Notes under the pieces: generated by a model | The model's input: the letters and a program-made list of their open reading frames with translations, nothing else | What the model was told of the DNA's origin: nothing | Database searches by the model: none | Source: an uncultured Eubacteriales bacterium | Lineage (GTDB): Bacteria; Bacillota; Clostridia; Oscillospirales; Oscillospiraceae | Direction of reading: 5' to 3' | NCBI GenBank assembly: GCA_900553805.1 | Contig: USEU01000017.1 | Location: 1 to 35,855 of the forward strand | Length of the DNA: 35,855 nucleotides | In this document: positions 27,978 to 35,825 of the stretch, one piece after another | How positions within the stretch are numbered: position 1 is the first letter of the stretch | How the letters are laid out: each line of letters opens with the position of its first letter | Position numbers and translations under genes: made by a program

Positions 27978-28009
27978 GGCCTGGCAGCATCCCCTGCCGG
28001 GCCTTTTTT
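27978..28009 (+). terminator. Rho-independent terminator after asnS
   Basis: A 10-bp stem (27978-27987 with 27994-28003) followed by six T residues. The next gene starts only 15 nt later, so its expression must come from readthrough or an unseen promoter. Confidence 0.88.
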
Positions 28010-28023
28010 ATGGAGAAATACCA

Positions 28024-28497
28024 ATGATTTTCCGAAAAGCGACCCAGGCGGATCGGGCCGCCGTATACGCACTGTACCGCAGCCTGGTGGGAAGCCCCCG
28101 GTGCACCTGGGACGAAAACTACCCCGGCTGGCTGCAAATCAATGAGGATCTGGCGGCCGGTGGACTTTACGTCATGGCCCAGGGCGATTCCATCCTGGGG
28201 GCGATCTCCATTGTGGCAGAGAACGAGCTGGATGCGCTCCCCTGCTGGAAATGCCGAATGGCCAAGGAAATTGCCCGGGTCGCAGTCACACCCGGGCAGC
28301 AGGGAAAGGGGATCGGATTTGCAATGGCGCAGAACGTCTGCGCGATGCTGGCGCAGCAGGGCGTCCCGGCGGTGCATCTGCTGGTATCGCCAGAAAACGC
28401 CCCCGCGCAGCGAATCTACCAAAAATGCGGCTTTGAATTCCTCGGCCCATGCACCATGTTCGGCCTGGACTTTCTCGCCTGCGAGAAGCGGCTATGA
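28024..28497 (+). CDS. GNAT family N-acetyltransferase
   Basis: A 157-aa acetyl-CoA dependent acetyltransferase. The fold signature is visible: IFRKATQADRAAVYALY at the N-terminus, then EIARVAVTPGQQGKGIGFAM (the acetyl-CoA binding motif A with QQGKGIG) and SPENAPAQRIYQKCGFEFLG (motif B). Substrate unknown; small-molecule or protein N-terminal acetylation are both possible. ATG at 28024 has GGAG about 9 nt upstream; the longer frame would start inside the asnS terminator. Ends 3 nt before the end of the convergent membrane protein gene. Confidence 0.9.
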   Translation: MIFRKATQADRAAVYALYRSLVGSPRCTWDENYPGWLQINEDLAAGGLYVMAQGDSILGAISIVAENELDALPCWKCRMAKEIARVAVTPGQQGKGIGFAMAQNVCAMLAQQGVPAVHLLVSPENAPAQRIYQKCGFEFLGPCTMFGLDFLACEKRL

Positions 28498-28500
28498 CGC

Positions 28501-30315
28501 CTACGCCCGGCGCAGCTCCACACCGTATTCATTATCAGGCCGGCACACCCGATATAGGGTATCCGGCTCCGGGGTGTCCTGACTCAGCTGGGCAAATACC
28601 GGGCGCAGGGCATCCTCCACGCTGAGCAGGTACACAAAGTCGCACCCGTCCAGCAGCTGCTCCGCCCAGACCTGGGCCGGATTCTCCAGGCCGGGGATGG
28701 CCACCTGGGTCTGGGCAAATCCGTTGCGGATATTGATATCCTCCGAAATCAGATCGAAGAAAATGCGATGGTGATAATGGCTGAGCGCCACGCCGTCCCC
28801 CGCCATCACCAGGTAGACCCAGCCGCTCTCGCCGTCGGCGCGGCTCTGCTCCACGGCCTGACGGATGCGCGATGCGTCCCTGTCCGCCGCCTGGCGGGAT
28901 TCATAGGGCGGGAATACGGAGCGCCACAGGGCCATCAGGCCCACAGCCGAGGCAAAGCATACCGCGGCCAGGATAGCTGCCGTCCCCCGTTTCAGGCGGC
29001 ACAGCCGCTCTGACGGCCTCCAGGAAACGCAGCGGGGCAGCGCCTGCGTCAGCAGATACACCGCCAGCCCCAGCAGCGGCGCTGCCATGTAGCGCTGGAA
29101 GGATTCCAGCGTCTGCCCATAGAGCAGTGCATAGCCGTAAATATAGGCAATCGTAGAACCAAGGAAGCCCGCTGCCAGCCAGCGGCTCCTTTTTTTATTC
29201 CCGCATCTCCGTTCCAGAATGAAGAACAGCCCCAGCAGCACACCGTAGACGCACGCAAAGGAAACAAGGAAGCCCAGCGGGACCTTGTAGGCAATCATAT
29301 TCCAAGAAACGAGAGCGCGGAGCACATTCTGGATCTCCTCCCCGCTCAGCCAGTGCAGCCGCAGAGGAACGAGGCTATGGACATCATACAGCGCCAGCAG
29401 CAGCCTCCACAGGCCCACGCTGGCCGGGATCGCCAGAACGGGCAGCAGCATGCGCCGGTTCCATTCTCCGCGCTCCAGAATGAGATACACCACCAGTGCA
29501 AACCCGGCAAAGGCAATGCCCGTGTTTTTCAGCAGGCACAGCACCGCCAGGGCCAGGGCGAAGAACACGGAATCCGAAAGCCTCCGCTGCGGGCTGCGGG
29601 AGGCAAGGACGAAGCAGTAGCCCATGACGATCCCCAGCAGGGGGTCAACAAACAGGGTCATTGCGAACATTGCATTGTCCCCATTGTGGGAGGTAAAGAC
29701 GAAGGGCACCAGCATGACGATCAGGCCAGCCGGGGCCAGCAGCTTCCACCGGCTCCAATTCCACGCCGCAAAGCCGGGCACGAGAAAGGCCAGGGCCATG
29801 CAGGCATAACCCACAAACAGCGCCCCCTCGGAAAACTGCCCGTCAAAAGCGGTGAAGAAATAGCCCAGCAGCGGCAGCGCCGGCGGGTAGGACTGCATGG
29901 TGGCAAAAATCGGGCTGTCGTGGCCCAGCTGGAGCTTGCCCGTAGCGTGGATCGCCTTGGGCACCGCCCCCCACAGGCGCAGTTCGTCATGCCGGGATAC
30001 GAAATTGCCGGAGAAGAACGCCAGAAAAATCAGGCAGGTGACCAGATAGGCCACCGTCCCCGGTGTGAGCACTGCGGCGGCATAGCGCCGCAGACCTCCG
30101 GCTCTGTGCCAGCCCGCCAGAAACACCAGCACCGCCCCGGCGCAAAGCAGGGGCAGACCGACCCGGACAGCACTGCACAGGTAAAACGGGTACAGCCAGA
30201 GGATCACGCCGCAGAAGCAAACCGGCAGCATTTCCTCCGTCCGCCGCCGGAGCAGCACGGCGCTGCCGGAGACCAGCAGAAGGAGGAAGAACAGGGCGGC
30301 AAGGGATGTCAGCAT
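28501..30315 (-). CDS. polytopic membrane protein, GT-C glycosyltransferase-like
   Basis: A 604-aa protein with about ten to twelve membrane helices across residues 1-440 and a soluble C-terminal part (about 465-604). A DE pair (Asp110-Glu111, in SRHDELRLWG) in the first large outside loop and a following SYPPALPLLGYFF segment resemble lipid-phosphate-sugar dependent GT-C enzymes (PMT/ArnT-like). That would place it in cell-surface glycosylation, but no glycan gene cluster surrounds it and the substrate is unknown. It starts 10 nt after the M28 peptidase gene ends, so the two are probably one transcript. Confidence 0.7.
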   Translation of the reverse strand: MLTSLAALFFLLLLVSGSAVLLRRRTEEMLPVCFCGVILWLYPFYLCSAVRVGLPLLCAGAVLVFLAGWHRAGGLRRYAAAVLTPGTVAYLVTCLIFLAFFSGNFVSRHDELRLWGAVPKAIHATGKLQLGHDSPIFATMQSYPPALPLLGYFFTAFDGQFSEGALFVGYACMALAFLVPGFAAWNWSRWKLLAPAGLIVMLVPFVFTSHNGDNAMFAMTLFVDPLLGIVMGYCFVLASRSPQRRLSDSVFFALALAVLCLLKNTGIAFAGFALVVYLILERGEWNRRMLLPVLAIPASVGLWRLLLALYDVHSLVPLRLHWLSGEEIQNVLRALVSWNMIAYKVPLGFLVSFACVYGVLLGLFFILERRCGNKKRSRWLAAGFLGSTIAYIYGYALLYGQTLESFQRYMAAPLLGLAVYLLTQALPRCVSWRPSERLCRLKRGTAAILAAVCFASAVGLMALWRSVFPPYESRQAADRDASRIRQAVEQSRADGESGWVYLVMAGDGVALSHYHHRIFFDLISEDINIRNGFAQTQVAIPGLENPAQVWAEQLLDGCDFVYLLSVEDALRPVFAQLSQDTPEPDTLYRVCRPDNEYGVELRRA

Positions 30316-30325
30316 GGCTCCGTCC

Positions 30326-31552
30326 TCATTTTTCAGGCCGCTTTCTGCTCAGGTAGGTATCCAGCTTTTCCTTCATATTGTCCGGCATCTCCCGCTTCAC
30401 TGGGCAGCACTGGGCGTTGGCCATGCGGTCGGCAAAGGCGATCAGAAAATCAATGTCCTTCGCCATCTGCTCGCCGCTCATCACCGCCATGGTATCATAG
30501 CTGTTGTGGATGGTGGCGGTATTGTTGGGCGCGATGCGGGCAAAGGAGACGGCGGGGATCCCACGGTCCGCAAAGGGGGTGGAATCGCTGGAATAAACGC
30601 CCTGAGATGCCTCCATGCCGAAGCCCCGCTCGGCGGCGAAATATTCGATATAGCTCACCAGCTTCTCCTCAGCGGTGGCGCAGGCGATGAACTTGCCCAT
30701 GATGCAGCCGATCATATCCAGGTTGATATTCAGCACGATTTTATCCAGCTCCTGCTCATGGGCGGCACAATAGGCCTTGGAGCCCAGAAGCCCCCGCTCC
30801 TCGCAGCCGCACCAGACGAAGCGCAGGCCATAGCGGTGGGGATTCTTCGCATAGTGCTCTGCCAGCCCCAGCAGGCCCACGGAGCCGGACATATTGTCGT
30901 AAGCGCCCTGAGAAAGCGGGGTGGAATCATAGTGGGCGGTGAACACAATATACTGCTCCGCCTGGCCGGGCATATCCAGCACCACATTCTGGGAGGCGTC
31001 GGTGTATTCCTTCTGCTCCAGGGTGATCTTCGCTGTTTTGGCACCCTTTTGGATCATTGCAATGGCATCCTTGGCGTTGATGTTGACGCCGGGGATCACA
31101 TTGCCCTTGCTCACATAGCTGCGAAGCTCCCGGGCGTCGATATCCCGGTCGGTATAGTTGGCGTTGCCGTCGTAGGTGATGAAGCCCGCCGCGCCGTTGG
31201 CCAGAATGTCCTGGTACACCCAGTAGCCCAGATAGCCGTCGATCATCACGATCTTGCCCCGGCACTGGCTCAGCGACCAAGCATCCTTGTTGCGCAGATA
31301 ATAAAGCGGGGCCTCCAGCTCTGCGTTACCGGCGCACATATAGCCCTTGCAGGGAATATCCTCCCCATCAATGGTGAGGGTCGCCTCCTCAATGTCCCCC
31401 AGGGGCACCTCAAAGGGCTCCTGCGCCGCCTCCAGGCCCCACGCGGCAAGGCGCTGGCACAGATAGTCCGCCGCTTTCTTTTCCGCCGGGCGGCCGCCCA
31501 CGCGGATGTAAGCGGTATCGGCAAAGATATTCATGATCTGTTCTGCGTTCAT
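30326..31552 (-). CDS. M28 family zinc peptidase
   Basis: A 408-aa aminopeptidase-like protein. Dinuclear-zinc ligands and catalytic residues of family M28 are recognisable: His207 and Asp209 (FTAHYDS), Asp219 (GAYDNMSG), Glu251-Glu252 (CGCEERGLLGS), Asp279 (NLDMIG) and a late His in ATIHNSYDT. Residues about 60-180 look like a protease-associated (PA) insert. No signal peptide is seen, so it is probably cytosolic. GAGGAGGA lies 7 nt before the ATG at 31552; the longer frame has no support. Upstream neighbour pepD is also a peptidase but has its own terminator. Confidence 0.88.
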   Translation of the reverse strand: MNAEQIMNIFADTAYIRVGGRPAEKKAADYLCQRLAAWGLEAAQEPFEVPLGDIEEATLTIDGEDIPCKGYMCAGNAELEAPLYYLRNKDAWSLSQCRGKIVMIDGYLGYWVYQDILANGAAGFITYDGNANYTDRDIDARELRSYVSKGNVIPGVNINAKDAIAMIQKGAKTAKITLEQKEYTDASQNVVLDMPGQAEQYIVFTAHYDSTPLSQGAYDNMSGSVGLLGLAEHYAKNPHRYGLRFVWCGCEERGLLGSKAYCAAHEQELDKIVLNINLDMIGCIMGKFIACATAEEKLVSYIEYFAAERGFGMEASQGVYSSDSTPFADRGIPAVSFARIAPNNTATIHNSYDTMAVMSGEQMAKDIDFLIAFADRMANAQCCPVKREMPDNMKEKLDTYLSRKRPEK

Positions 31553-31580
31553 AAATCTTCCTCCTCGCTTGAATGGTTCT

Positions 31581-31608
31581 ATCATACCACATTCCGACAA
31601 TTTTACAA
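31581..31608 (-). promoter_or_regulatory. sigma-A promoter of the M28 peptidase gene
   Basis: Minus strand TTGTAA (31603-31608), 16 nt, TATGAT (31581-31586), directly after the pepD terminator and 29 nt before the start codon. Confidence 0.65.
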
Positions 31609-31611
31609 GGC

Positions 31612-31647
31612 AAAAAACGGGGCCGCCCCATTTTAGGAGGCGGCCCC
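31612..31647 (-). terminator. Rho-independent terminator after pepD
   Basis: A GC-rich stem GGGGCCGCC...GGCGGCCCC (31619-31647) followed on the minus strand by six T residues. Confidence 0.9.
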
Positions 31648-31663
31648 ATGGTATTTCAGATGC

Positions 31664-33106
31664 TTACAGCGCCTTCAGCACCCGGCACAGGAATTCCCAC
31701 ACCCGGGCGGTGGAGGCGATCTCCAGCTTTTCGCGGCTGGTGTGGATATCGTGCATCTGTGGCCCGATGGATACGGCATCCAGGCCGGGAAGCTTCTCAT
31801 TCAGCAGGCCGCATTCCAGCCCGGCGTGAATGGCCAGCACCTTCGGCTCCTTGCCGAACATCTCTGTATAGATCCTTACCATGGTCTCGCGCAGGACGGA
31901 ATCCTTGCGGTATTCCCAGGCGGGATACTCGCCCCGCTGGGAATAATTCCCATCATAGAATTCGCAGAGCTTCTTCAGCTGATCCAGCACATCCTGCTTC
32001 TCCCGGTTGACACTGCTGCGCACGGAGAAGGTGGCGCTGAACATCTCGCCCAGCTTGGCAATGCCCAGATTCAGGCTGGTCTGCACCAGGCCGGGGATAT
32101 CCGCGCTGTAACTCTGCACGCCGTTGGGCGCGGCACACAGCAGCGTGATCACCCGGGAGGTATCCTCGGTGGTCAGGCTGTTGCCGCCCAGGGCGTCCAC
32201 GTCAAAGGCCTGAACGATAGCCTCCGGCTCGTCATACTGCTCCCGGATCTCCGCCTGGAGCTGGGCGGCCACATCGTTGATTCGCTCCAGGCCGATGCCC
32301 ATGGCCACCACATTGGCCTGGCAGCTGCGGGGGATCGCATTATCCTGATTGCCGCCCACATAGGAAGTCAGGCACAGGGGCATCAGCTTCAGGATCCGGC
32401 TCATGAATTCGCCCATGACCTTGTTGGCATTGGCCCGGTTCCTGTGGATATCCGCGCCGGAATGGCCGCCCCGCAGCCCATCCACGCTCAGGCGGACGCA
32501 GGGACCGTAAACCATCTTCCGATCCACCTTCAGCGAGATGGTCGCTCTCGCGCCGCCGGCGCAGGAGACTGTAAAGATGCCTTCCTCTTCCGAGTCCAGA
32601 TTGATCATCTTTCTGCCCTTCAGCATGGACACATCGATGGCATTGGCGCCCAGCATCCCGATCTCCTCATCCACGGTGATGATGATCTCCAGCGGCGGGT
32701 GAGGAATGGTCCTGTCGGCCACCAGCGCCATGGCGTAGGCAACGGCGATCCCGTCGTCCCCGCCCAGTGTGGTGCCCCGGGCATAGACCGAGGTGCCGTC
32801 GTGGCACAGGTCCAGGCCGTCGGTCTGCATATTGATGGGACAGTCTGCGTCCTTTTCGCAGACCATATCCATATGGCCCTGCAGGATCACCGGGTCATGC
32901 CCCTCCATGCCGCAGGTGCCGTCTGCAAACATGATAATATTGTTGCTGTCGTCCTGAATACAGCGGACGCCCTGCTCCTTGGCAAATGCAGCCAGGAAAT
33001 CACTGATGGCCTTGGTATTGCGGGAGCCGTGAGGGATGGCGCAAAGCTCCTCGAAATACCCAAACACGGCCTTGGGCTCCAGCCCGGCCAGCTTTCTTTC
33101 ACTCAT
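31664..33106 (-). CDS. pepD: aminoacyl-histidine dipeptidase (cytosol non-specific dipeptidase)
   Basis: A 480-aa M20 family metallopeptidase that hydrolyses Xaa-His and other dipeptides in the cytosol. Zinc-ligand motifs: ILQGHMDMV (His78, Asp80), GGDDGIAVAYAMAL (Asp117/118) and VDEEIGMLGAN (Glu147/148); a dimerisation lid domain follows in the middle and the C-terminus holds HAGLECG and IGPQMHDIHTSRE. Length matches PepD. AAAGGAG precedes the start. Own promoter and terminator. Confidence 0.94.
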   Translation of the reverse strand: MSERKLAGLEPKAVFGYFEELCAIPHGSRNTKAISDFLAAFAKEQGVRCIQDDSNNIIMFADGTCGMEGHDPVILQGHMDMVCEKDADCPINMQTDGLDLCHDGTSVYARGTTLGGDDGIAVAYAMALVADRTIPHPPLEIIITVDEEIGMLGANAIDVSMLKGRKMINLDSEEEGIFTVSCAGGARATISLKVDRKMVYGPCVRLSVDGLRGGHSGADIHRNRANANKVMGEFMSRILKLMPLCLTSYVGGNQDNAIPRSCQANVVAMGIGLERINDVAAQLQAEIREQYDEPEAIVQAFDVDALGGNSLTTEDTSRVITLLCAAPNGVQSYSADIPGLVQTSLNLGIAKLGEMFSATFSVRSSVNREKQDVLDQLKKLCEFYDGNYSQRGEYPAWEYRKDSVLRETMVRIYTEMFGKEPKVLAIHAGLECGLLNEKLPGLDAVSIGPQMHDIHTSREKLEIASTARVWEFLCRVLKAL

Positions 33107-33166
33107 AATATCTGTACTCCTTTCCGTGGTGTACGTTGACTTTTAGATCACTTCACTACATCTTTC

Positions 33167-33195
33167 ATTATACCACCGGCGCGGAGAAATGTCAC
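33167..33195 (-). promoter_or_regulatory. sigma-A promoter of pepD
   Basis: Minus strand GTGACA (33190-33195), 17 nt, perfect TATAAT (33167-33172), about 60 nt before the start. Confidence 0.75.
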
Positions 33196-33200
33196 CCGTC

Positions 33201-33234
33201 AAAATAACAAAGACCGCAGGAGGAAATCCTGCGG
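33201..33234 (-). terminator. probable terminator after secG
   Basis: An 8-bp stem CCGCAGGA...TCCTGCGG (33214-33234) lies 23 nt after the secG stop; the tail on the minus strand is T-rich but interrupted. Confidence 0.7.
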
Positions 33235-33257
33235 CCATATGTTCAATTTATCCTGTA

Positions 33258-33485
33258 TCAGACCAGGCTCAGCACCAGGGTGAGCACGACCCAGACGATG
33301 GCGATCCACTTGGTGGAAGTCGCCAGGATCTGATCCAGGCCGCCCTTCTTGTTCTTGCTGAGATAGGAATCAGAAGAGCCGGACAGTGCGCCGGACAGGC
33401 CTGCCTCCTTGCCGGACTGCAGCAGCACGACAATCGTCAGCGCCAGGCTTGCCAGAGCCTCCAGAATGATCAGAACAGTTTTCAT
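33258..33485 (-). CDS. secG: preprotein translocase subunit SecG
   Basis: A 75-aa inner membrane protein of the SecYEG channel. Two membrane helices (about 3-20 and 54-73) flank a Gly/Ser-rich loop (GLSGALSGSSDSYLSKNKKGG), the SecG pattern. The start at 33485 has GGAGG 9 nt upstream; the longer in-frame reading would include promoter sequence. Confidence 0.92.
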   Translation of the reverse strand: MKTVLIILEALASLALTIVVLLQSGKEAGLSGALSGSSDSYLSKNKKGGLDQILATSTKWIAIVWVVLTLVLSLV

Positions 33486-33570
33486 ATTACCCAACCTCCC
33501 TCCGCACCATTCGCGGACAGCGAATATGATACGGCCTGCCGCCATCGGGCAAACCACACTTGTAAGGACG

Positions 33571-33599
33571 AGTATACCACAATCATACGGAAAAAGCAA
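33571..33599 (-). promoter_or_regulatory. sigma-A promoter of secG
   Basis: Minus strand TTGCTT (33594-33599), 17 nt, TATACT (33571-33576), about 85 nt before the start codon. Confidence 0.7.
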
Positions 33600-33647
33600 G
33601 CATTTTTCCTGATTCCCTGAAAAAACGCCGCTGCTTCATGCCCAGGA

Positions 33648-34775
33648 TCACTTCTGCACCCAATTCCCCGTCGCCAGGCAATTGAGGTAGCTCTCGATAA
33701 AGGGATCCAGCGCCCCATCCATCACCGCGTTGACATTGGAGGTCTCGCAGCCGGTGCGGGTATCCTTCACCAGGGTATAGGGCATGAACACATAGTTGCG
33801 GATCTGGCTGCCCCACTCGATCTTCTGCTGCACGCCCTTAATGTCGGAGATCTTATCCAGGTGCTCCCGCTCCTTGATCTCCACCAGCTTGCTGCGCAGC
33901 ATCCGCAGACAGGTCTCCTTGTTCTGGAACTGGCTGCGCTCGGTCTGGCAGGACACCACGATGCCGGTGGCCTTGTGGATCAGGCGGACAGCGGAGGAGG
34001 TCTTGTTGATGTGCTGGCCGCCCGCGCCGGAGGAGCGGTAGACCTGCATCTCATAATCCTCCGGGCGGATCTCCACATCCTGACTCTCGTCCTCAATATC
34101 CGGGATCACCTCGATGGCGGAGAAGGAGGTCTGACGGCGGGCATTGGCGTCAAAGGGGGATACCCGCACCAGGCGGTGCACGCCATTCTCCCCCTTCAGG
34201 AAGCCGTAGGCGTTCTCGCCCTCGATCATAATGTCGGCGGATTTCAGGCCGGCCTCGTCGCCCTCCAGGTAATCCAGGATCTTGTAGGTGAAGCCATGGC
34301 GCTCCGCCCAGCGGGTGTACATCCGATAGAGCATCTGGCACCAATCCTGAGCCTCGGTACCGCCTGCGCCGGCGTGGAAGCTCATCAGGGCGTTATTCTT
34401 GTCGTAGTGGCCCGTCAGCAGCGTCTCCAGGCGGCAGACCTCCATCTCCTCGGCCAGGGTCTCATAGCCGGTCTGAAGCTCCTCTAGCATGGAGTCGTCA
34501 TCCTCTTCCGCCGCCATCTCACAGATGGTCATCAGATCGTCCCAGGTAGCGCGCATTTTTTCGTACCGCTCGATCTTTGCTTCCGTCTGGCGGGTCTTGA
34601 CAGCGACCTTCTGGCTCTTTTCCGGGTCGTCCCAGAAACCGGGAGCCTCCTGCATGGCGTGGAGCCGCTCCAGTTCACTGCGCAGCCCCTCCACATTCAA
34701 AGAATCCGCCAGACCATCCAGCGCGGGGCGGCAGTCGTTCAATTTCTGCTTGTAGGTATCAAAAGCAATATTCAT
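33648..34775 (-). CDS. prfB: peptide chain release factor 2, without programmed frameshift
   Basis: A 375-aa RF2 that releases peptides at UGA and UAA. The catalytic GGQ loop is in RSSGAGGQHINKTSSAVR, the N-terminal domain ends at HAGAGGTEAQDW, and the tripeptide region (SPFDANARRQ) is of the RF2 SPF type. Most bacterial prfB genes carry an in-frame UGA near codon 26 and need a +1 frameshift; here the frame is open from the ATG at 34775 through the whole protein. At codons 25-27 the DNA reads TCT TTG AAT, so CTTTGA occurs but out of frame. No strong Shine-Dalgarno (GTGAGAG). Promoter at 34812-34840. Confidence 0.95.
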   Translation of the reverse strand: MNIAFDTYKQKLNDCRPALDGLADSLNVEGLRSELERLHAMQEAPGFWDDPEKSQKVAVKTRQTEAKIERYEKMRATWDDLMTICEMAAEEDDDSMLEELQTGYETLAEEMEVCRLETLLTGHYDKNNALMSFHAGAGGTEAQDWCQMLYRMYTRWAERHGFTYKILDYLEGDEAGLKSADIMIEGENAYGFLKGENGVHRLVRVSPFDANARRQTSFSAIEVIPDIEDESQDVEIRPEDYEMQVYRSSGAGGQHINKTSSAVRLIHKATGIVVSCQTERSQFQNKETCLRMLRSKLVEIKEREHLDKISDIKGVQQKIEWGSQIRNYVFMPYTLVKDTRTGCETSNVNAVMDGALDPFIESYLNCLATGNWVQK

Positions 34776-34811
34776 CGTAAATCTCTCACTTTTATCAGCA
34801 TTGTATGAATT

Positions 34812-34840
34812 ATTATAACCGAATTTACCAATTCTGTAAA
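34812..34840 (-). promoter_or_regulatory. sigma-A promoter of prfB
   Basis: Minus strand TTTACA (34835-34840), exactly 17 nt, perfect TATAAT (34812-34817), 37 nt before the ATG. Confidence 0.8.
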
Positions 34841-34866
34841 GACCTGAATTATTGGGGGCAGCGCTT

Positions 34867-35013
34867 TTAAGGGGGAGGAACAGGGCCGCCGTCTCGCAGC
34901 ATGACCTTGGCCGTGAAAGTGCTGCCATCGTTGGCAAATGTGCCTCTGCCGCCGTTTTTCTGGGCAATGCGCCGCACCGACTGAATGCCCACGCTGTTTC
35001 CCCTCCGGCTGCA
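34867..35013 (-). pseudogene. 3' remnant of a GHKL sensor histidine kinase
   Basis: Directly after the TAA of the response regulator, and in the same frame, 48 codons read on to a second TAA at 34867-34869. They encode GNSVGIQSVRRIAQKNGG and then GSTFTAKVML, which is the G2 box and last strand of the HATPase domain of AgrC/LytS-type kinases. There is no start codon, N-box or sensor part. The rest of the kinase gene has been lost. Confidence 0.75.
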
Positions 35014-35574
35014 TTAAAAAAAGCGGCTGTCTTCGTTCAGCGGCTCCATAAACACAGCCAGGGATTGGCGGGTGACCAGCGTTCTTCCAAACGAGGTAAG
35101 AACATGAATCAGATGCGAAAAATGCTCCGCATAAACCATGTCCTTGAGACACAGCTGAGCATCGCCGCCGTTGACCCGCAGAGAAACGGAATCATCCAAT
35201 TTGGGAAGCCGCGGCAGGATCTCACCCAGCAAGTCGTCAATGTCCTTTTGGGTATACGGCTTTACAAGATACTGCGTCGCCCGTACCCGGAAACCCTCCA
35301 GACCGTAGTCCATGGAGGTGGTAGAAAAGGCGATCGTGCAGTCCTTATCAAATTCCCGCAGCTGCTTCGCAATTTCAACGCCGTTGGTACCGCCCATAAA
35401 AATGTCCAGGAAAACGACTGCGAAGGGCTGCTGGCTGGCAGCCTGCAAAAAGGGTTCGTCGCGCTCAAATTCCACAATCTCCGCCTGAACGCCATGCTTC
35501 ATTAGCGCCTCATCGAGCCGCGCGCGAAAAAGCGCCCGCTCCTGGGCAATATTATCCACGATTGCGATCCGCAT
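35014..35574 (-). CDS. LytTR-type response regulator, C-terminally truncated
   Basis: A 186-aa AgrA/LytR-like regulator. The receiver (about 1-118) has phosphoacceptor Asp57 (VVFLDIFMGG), the Thr/Ser switch in AFSTTS, and Lys in LVKPY, but the acidic pair at the N-terminus is VDN rather than VDD. The LytTR DNA-binding domain starts near 125 (DSVSLRVNGGDAQLCLKDMV) but stops after about 60 residues at SRFF, just before the usual HRS core; a full domain has about 95-100. Stop followed in frame by kinase remnant. Probably non-functional in DNA binding. ATG at 35574 has AAGGGTGG 9 nt upstream; ATG at 35583 is possible. Lies downstream of tRNA-Asn. Confidence 0.75.
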   Translation of the reverse strand: MRIAIVDNIAQERALFRARLDEALMKHGVQAEIVEFERDEPFLQAASQQPFAVVFLDIFMGGTNGVEIAKQLREFDKDCTIAFSTTSMDYGLEGFRVRATQYLVKPYTQKDIDDLLGEILPRLPKLDDSVSLRVNGGDAQLCLKDMVYAEHFSHLIHVLTSFGRTLVTRQSLAVFMEPLNEDSRFF

Positions 35575-35640
35575 GGCCCCCATCCACCCTTGTACATCCA
35601 CTTGCGCCAACGATAACACATATTGACAAAATTATCCATG

Positions 35641-35668
35641 TTCAAATTAGTCATTCGGGTAATTTGAA
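35641..35668. promoter_or_regulatory. inverted repeat upstream of the response regulator
   Basis: TTCAAATTA (35641-35649), a 10-nt gap and TAATTTGAA (35660-35668) form a perfect 9-bp inverted repeat. On the minus strand its proximal arm overlaps TTGAAC, a possible -35, with only a weak TATGTG 17 nt further. Candidate operator of the regulator gene. Confidence 0.45.
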
Positions 35669-35717
35669 AGCAACTCGTGCCAAAGCATTGCAATAATGTA
35701 ATATTTATTAAGCATAC

Positions 35718-35746
35718 AAAAATCAGCAGGCGAAACCGTCTGCTGA
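35718..35746 (-). terminator. terminator after tRNA-Asn
   Basis: A hairpin TCAGCAG-CG...CG-CTGCTGA with one mismatch (35723-35746) is followed on the minus strand by five T residues, directly downstream of the tRNA. Confidence 0.85.
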
Positions 35747-35749
35747 CTT

Positions 35750-35825
35750 TGGCGCCCCCTGTTGGACTCGAACCAACGACACACGGATTAACAGTCCGTT
35801 GCTCTACCGACTGAGCTAAGGGGGC
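35750..35825 (-). tRNA. tRNA-Asn (anticodon GTT)
   Basis: A 76-nt cloverleaf: acceptor stem GCCCCCT/AGGGGGC, D arm with AGCTCAGTCGGTAGAGC, anticodon stem ACGGA/TCCGT with loop CTGTTAA (GTT anticodon), T arm GTTGG-TTCGAGT-CCAAC, discriminator G and an encoded CCA. Fits tRNA-Asn. The antisense strand gives a familiar spurious ORF. Confidence 0.96.

Noticed and set aside
30326..31600. longer start of the M28 peptidase (16 extra codons)
   Set aside because: The extension includes the promoter -10 region; the ATG at 31552 has a perfect RBS.
34772..35152. 126-codon minus-strand ORF between the regulator and prfB
   Set aside because: Wrong frame through the kinase remnant; the meaningful frame is the regulator's own frame continued past its stop.
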